A stretch of DNA of 64,000 nt from Rhodobacteraceae bacterium 63075 (GTDB lineage: Bacteria > Pseudomonadota > Alphaproteobacteria > Rhodobacterales > Rhodobacteraceae), in the NCBI GenBank assembly GCA_003417655.1, contig QVMW01000003.1, positions 1 through 64,000 of the forward strand, given 5' to 3'. Under the pieces are notes generated by a model that was not told the DNA's origin, did no database searches, and saw only the letters and a list, made by a program, of their open reading frames with translations. Both the position numbers and the translations under genes were made by a program. Below are positions 60,852-64,000 of this stretch, piece after piece; the first letter of the stretch is position 1, and every line of letters starts with the position of its first letter.

Positions 60852-61769
60852 ATGACCTCCACGGCACCATCCTCCTTGACTGCCGATGCCCACAAGCATG
60901 GCGTGCTCTTCGTCTTTGCGGCGGGGGTTCTGTGGTCGACGGTCGGTCTCGGCATCCGCCTGATCGAAGATGCCGTCGTCTGGCAGATCCTGCTCTACCG
61001 GTCGATCAGCATGACCCTGTTTCTCTACGTGCTCATCAGGCTGCGGTCGGGCGAAAGCCCCTTCGTCCAGATCCGCCGCATCGGCTTTCCCGCCGTCGTG
61101 GCCGGGCTTTCGCTGGTCGCGGCCTATTCGGGGGGCATCTACGCGATCCAGAACACCTCGGTCGCCAATGCCATGCTGCTCTTCGCGACAGCGCCGTTCA
61201 TGGCAGCCGTGCTCGGCTGGATCGTTCTGCGCGAGCCGGTGCGCCCCGCGACATGGGTGTCGATCGCGGTGGCAATCGGCGGGATCGCGATCATGGTGGC
61301 CGACAAGTCCGGAAGCGTCGTCCTGAAGGGCAGCCTTGCCGCGCTCGGGTCGGCTTTCGGCTTTGCCGTCTTCACCGTCGCGCTGCGATGGGGGCGCATG
61401 GGGGAAATGCTGCCGGCGGTCTTCCTCTCGGGCCTCTTCGCCATCGCCATCACCGTGGCGATATGCCTTGGCCTCGGCCTTTCGCTCGTGCTCAGCCCGA
61501 GCGACAGCGGCATCGCCATGGGCATGGGCGTGTTCCAGGTCGGCGCGGGGCTGATTCTCTACACCCTTGGCTCACGCAGCCTCCCTGCGGCAGAGCTTGC
61601 CCTGCTGTCATTGGCCGAGGTGCTGCTCGGCCCGCTCTGGGTCTGGCTGTTTCTGGGAGAGACGGCGAGCGTGAACACGTTGATCGGCGGGACGATCCTG
61701 CTCGCAGCCATCGCCGGAAACGCGCTCTCGGGCAAGCGGCGCAAACCACCGCCAATCACGGCACCTTGA
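60852..61769 (+). CDS. DMT-superfamily (EamA-type) transporter
   Basis: This 305-residue protein has about ten membrane helices in two EamA repeats: GVLFVFAAGVLWSTVGLGIRL begins the first and KGSLAALGSAFGFAVFTVALR the second, each with the helix-pattern and the LYRSISMTLFLYVLIRLR / ELALLSLAEVLLGPLWVWLFLGE segments. Members export amino acids, nucleobases or other metabolites; the substrate cannot be read. ATG 60852 begins MTSTAPSSL; no strong ribosome site is visible. It stands alone beside the liu operon. Confidence 0.88.
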   Translation: MTSTAPSSLTADAHKHGVLFVFAAGVLWSTVGLGIRLIEDAVVWQILLYRSISMTLFLYVLIRLRSGESPFVQIRRIGFPAVVAGLSLVAAYSGGIYAIQNTSVANAMLLFATAPFMAAVLGWIVLREPVRPATWVSIAVAIGGIAIMVADKSGSVVLKGSLAALGSAFGFAVFTVALRWGRMGEMLPAVFLSGLFAIAITVAICLGLGLSLVLSPSDSGIAMGMGVFQVGAGLILYTLGSRSLPAAELALLSLAEVLLGPLWVWLFLGETASVNTLIGGTILLAAIAGNALSGKRRKPPPITAP

Positions 61770-62016
61770 AAGGCCGCTCGGGCATGATGGACATTCGAGC
61801 ACCGCGCTGGAATTGACGGCTTGGAGCTCAGAGCAGGCTTTCGGTTCCCGCCCCCCGCGCGAATAGCGCCGAAGGCACCGCGCGATTGCCAGACCGCCCC
61901 CTCGGGCTGGCGATCGCGCGGCTTGTTCCAACCTCCGCTTCGTCCCCTGAAACCTACATCCGGCAATGGCATCGCAAACGCCCTTGAACGCTGCCCAAGG
62001 GTCAACGCGCAGGGCG

Positions 62017-63567
62017 CTAGAAAAGCGAGCCCTGCTCGGGAGGCTTCTTCTTCGTCGGCGCGCGTTTTGCCGGCCCGCCCTGGGCGCCTGCCCCGGAAGC
62101 CAGCTTGCCATCGGCGAACTCGATCTCCAGCGCCCCCGCCTTCGCGGCCTCCGCCTTCGTCTTGACCACGGCCCCGTCACCGCGCACCACCGCGTAGCCG
62201 CGCTCCAGCGTGGCCTTGTAACCCAGCGTCTCGCGCAGACGGTCCACGGCCTCCAGCCGCTCGGAAAGCTGGCGCATCTGCCGCCGGCCCGCCTCCGAGA
62301 CGCGCTGCTCGAGGCGCGTCAACTCGCGCTGCTTGCGGGCCATGTCCTGCCGGATCGCGGTCACGTTGAGCCGTGCCGCAACGCTTTCCAGCCGCTGCCT
62401 GCGCTCCGCGATGCCGCGCAGCTTGAGCCGCTCCGAGGCCGTATCGAGCCGCCGCCGCTCGCCGCTGACGACGGCGCGCAGGAGCGAGGGCCGCAGGCTT
62501 CCGGCCGCGTCCGAAAGCTGCACCCGCCGCTGCTGCACCCCGTGCCTGAGCGCCGCCGGAAGCCGCTCACCCGCGCGGTCGAGCCGCTGGCGCGGCCCGT
62601 CGAGAAGCGCGTCGCTGCGCGGCAGGGCGCGGCTCAAGTCGGCCAGTCTCTGGCCCCGCTGCGCCACGGTGCCCCGCAGCGCGCCGCTCATCCGCCCGCC
62701 CTGTTCGTTCACCCAGGCCAGCAGGTCGAGCCGGACCGGAACGGCCAGCTCCGCCGCTGCCGTCGGCGTCGGGGCGCGCTTGTCGGCGGCATGGTCGATG
62801 AGCGTCGTGTCGGTCTCGTGGCCCACCGCCGAAATGAGCGGGATCTCCGAGGCCGCCGCCGCGCGCGCGACAACCTCCTCGTTGAAGCCCCACAGATCCT
62901 CGATGGAGCCGCCGCCCCGCGCCACGATGATCAGATCGGGCCGCGGCAGCGCGCCGCCGGGTGTGAGCGCGTTGAACCCTTCGATCGCGCGGGCAACTTC
63001 GGGGGCGCAGGCCGCGCCCTGCACGGCCACGGGCCAGACCAGAACCTTGCGCGGAAACCGCTCGCGCAGCCGGTGCATGATGTCGCGGATGACCACGCCC
63101 TGCGTCGAGGTGACGACCCCGATGATCTTCGGCAGGTAGGGCAAGGGCCGCTTTCTGCCTGCGTCGAAGAGCCCCTCGGCGGCCAGCGTCTTCTTGCGCT
63201 TCTCCAGCATGGCCATCAGCGCGCCCTCGCCCGCGACGGCCACGTTGAGCGCGTTGAGCGCGAACTTGGACTGGAAGCCGCTGGCGGTCATCCGACCCTC
63301 GGCAACCACTTCCATGCCCTCCTCGGGCATCACGCCGATCCCGGCGATCTGGCCCTTCCACGTCATGCAGGACAGCACCGAGCGCTCATCCTTGAGATCG
63401 AAGTAAAGATGCCCCGAGCGCGCCTTCACGACGCGGCCCACCTCGCCGCGAATACGCACCCAGCCGAGCTCTCCCTCGATGAGCTTGCGCACCGTCCCGG
63501 CAATCTCGGAGACGGAAAATTCCGGCGTGTTGGAGCCTTCCATCGGCTCGTCGATCAGGTCGGACAT
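62017..63567 (-). CDS. xseA: Exodeoxyribonuclease VII large subunit
   Basis: XseA is the large subunit of exonuclease VII, which degrades single-stranded DNA in both directions and takes part in repair. The 516-residue protein has an N-terminal OB-like domain (SVSEIAGTVRKLIEGELGWVRIRGEV), the catalytic-domain motifs GVVTSTQGVVIRDIMHRL, VARGGGSIEDLWGFNEE and ISAVGHETDTTLIDHAADKRAPTPTAAAEL, then a long coiled coil (about 300-430) and a C-terminal SLERGYAVVRGDG-like LERGYAVVRGDG segment. ATG 63567 matches the family start. It is divergent from purD. The small subunit gene is not in the window. Confidence 0.96.
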   Translation of the reverse strand: MSDLIDEPMEGSNTPEFSVSEIAGTVRKLIEGELGWVRIRGEVGRVVKARSGHLYFDLKDERSVLSCMTWKGQIAGIGVMPEEGMEVVAEGRMTASGFQSKFALNALNVAVAGEGALMAMLEKRKKTLAAEGLFDAGRKRPLPYLPKIIGVVTSTQGVVIRDIMHRLRERFPRKVLVWPVAVQGAACAPEVARAIEGFNALTPGGALPRPDLIIVARGGGSIEDLWGFNEEVVARAAAASEIPLISAVGHETDTTLIDHAADKRAPTPTAAAELAVPVRLDLLAWVNEQGGRMSGALRGTVAQRGQRLADLSRALPRSDALLDGPRQRLDRAGERLPAALRHGVQQRRVQLSDAAGSLRPSLLRAVVSGERRRLDTASERLKLRGIAERRQRLESVAARLNVTAIRQDMARKQRELTRLEQRVSEAGRRQMRQLSERLEAVDRLRETLGYKATLERGYAVVRGDGAVVKTKAEAAKAGALEIEFADGKLASGAGAQGGPAKRAPTKKKPPEQGSLF

Positions 63568-63641
63568 ATCGCCTCGCTTGTATATCGTCGGCCGCCAGCT
63601 TAGAACCCGCGCAGCCGAAGGCCAAGCAGGAGATGCGCGCA

Positions 63642-64000
63642 ATGAACATCCTAATTCTCGGAAGCGGCGGACGCGAGCACGCGCTGGCCTGGGCGACGGC
63701 ACAGAACCCCAAATGCGACAAGCTCGTCGTCGCCCCGGGCAATGCCGGGATCGCCGAGCTGGCGACCTGCCTGCCGCTCGATATCGAGGACGGCGCGGCG
63801 GTGGTGGACCTGGCCCGCGCCGAGCGGATCGACTTCGTCATCATCGGCCCCGAAGCGCCGCTGGCCGCAGGCGTGGCGGATGCGCTGCGCGAGGCCGGCA
63901 TTCTCACCTTCGGACCCAGCGCGGCGGCTGCGCAGCTCGAAGCCTCCAAGGCCTTCACCAAGGAAATCTGCGATGCCGCCCGAGCGCCCACGGCCCGCTA
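63642..64000 (+). CDS. purD: Phosphoribosylamine--glycine ligase, N-terminal part
   Basis: PurD joins glycine to phosphoribosylamine in purine synthesis. The visible 119 residues begin MNILILGSGGREHALAW, with APGNAGIAELA, FVIIGPEAPLAAGVADALREAG and FGPSAAAAQLEASKAFTKE, all diagnostic of the family N-terminal domain. The gene runs off the right edge of the window. ATG 63642 has AGGAG 9 bp upstream; ATG 63633 in frame is less likely. It is divergent from xseA with 74 bp between them. Confidence 0.93.
   Translation, partial: MNILILGSGGREHALAWATAQNPKCDKLVVAPGNAGIAELATCLPLDIEDGAAVVDLARAERIDFVIIGPEAPLAAGVADALREAGILTFGPSAAAAQLEASKAFTKEICDAARAPTAR

Noticed and set aside
61770..62016. Gap between the DMT transporter and xseA as a possible RNA gene
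   Set aside because: It has some repeat-like words (GCCAGACCGCC) but no tRNA, stable single structure or promoter that I could support.
1..64000. CRISPR arrays, insertion sequences, prophage, rRNA and tRNA genes
   Set aside because: No regularly spaced repeats, transposase or phage motifs, and no GTTCGA-type tRNA signature in any intergenic region were seen.

Overview
The window is a high-GC chromosomal segment of an alphaproteobacterium, almost certainly a marine-type member of the Rhodobacteraceae (Roseobacter group). The evidence is a nuo operon carrying the lineage-typical extra genes (a NuoE with a C-terminal helix-hairpin-helix tail, DUF5333- and DUF5337-like proteins, a TM2 protein), a detached NDUFA12 subunit of complex I next to an MlaD-like gene, a soxCDEF block, and a leucine-degradation (liu) operon. 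No rRNA, tRNA, CRISPR array, prophage or insertion sequence was recognised.

Layout. 1-3.8 kb: aat, then a convergent ndufA12-mlaD-DUF2155 operon and a two-domain FkbM methyltransferase/GT61 glycosyltransferase. 3.8-7.1 kb: clpX, clpP and a GlxA-type AraC regulator. 7.1-14.1 kb: soxC-D-E-F on the minus strand, divergent from a PhoX-type phosphatase; the shared intergenic region has two exact ATTC-N8-GAAT palindromes around a soxC promoter. 14.1-21.1 kb: an accessory-looking stretch with a fatty acid desaturase, a more A/T-rich LysR/cupin/four-helix membrane protein cassette, an SDR lacking the usual Tyr-Lys pair, a Hint-domain protein, an orphan BrnA-like protein and dispersed intergenic repeats. 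21.2-27.8 kb: prfC (apparently leaderless) with an unknown protein and two paralogous glycosyltransferases, an RhlE-type helicase and a small HD hydrolase.

27.8-49.7 kb is one long minus-strand transcription unit: nuoA-B-C-D, a small exported protein, nuoE, a membrane-anchored NuoE-tail paralog, a DUF5337-like gene, nuoF, TM2, a 30-codon ORF, a lipoprotein, a DUF5333-like gene, nuoG, a lipoprotein, nuoH, nuoI, a carboxymuconolactone-decarboxylase-like gene, nuoJ, nuoK, a 35-codon membrane ORF, nuoL, nuoM, nuoN, then birA, coaX and rnj. All 14 subunits of complex I are present. Many junctions are 1-4 nt stop/start overlaps, so the inserted genes are translationally embedded in the operon.

50.0-60.5 kb is a ten-gene minus-strand leucine/isovalerate catabolic operon: isovaleryl-CoA dehydrogenase, an exported unknown protein, an acyl-CoA synthetase, another exported unknown protein, methylcrotonyl-CoA carboxylase beta, a membrane protein, methylcrotonyl-CoA carboxylase alpha, a GST-like protein, HMG-CoA lyase and an enoyl-CoA hydratase. 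It starts at a promoter overlapped by a perfect TGAACA-CT-TGTTCA operator. The window closes with a DMT-family transporter, xseA and the 5' end of purD.

The most unusual material is the set of accessory and micro-genes inside nuo, the near-identical duplicated tail in nuoE and its neighbour, the palindrome cluster in the middle of nuo, the sox operator pair, and the mosaic dispersed repeats in gene-free gaps. Assignments rest on reading motifs and gene order; no database search was run.
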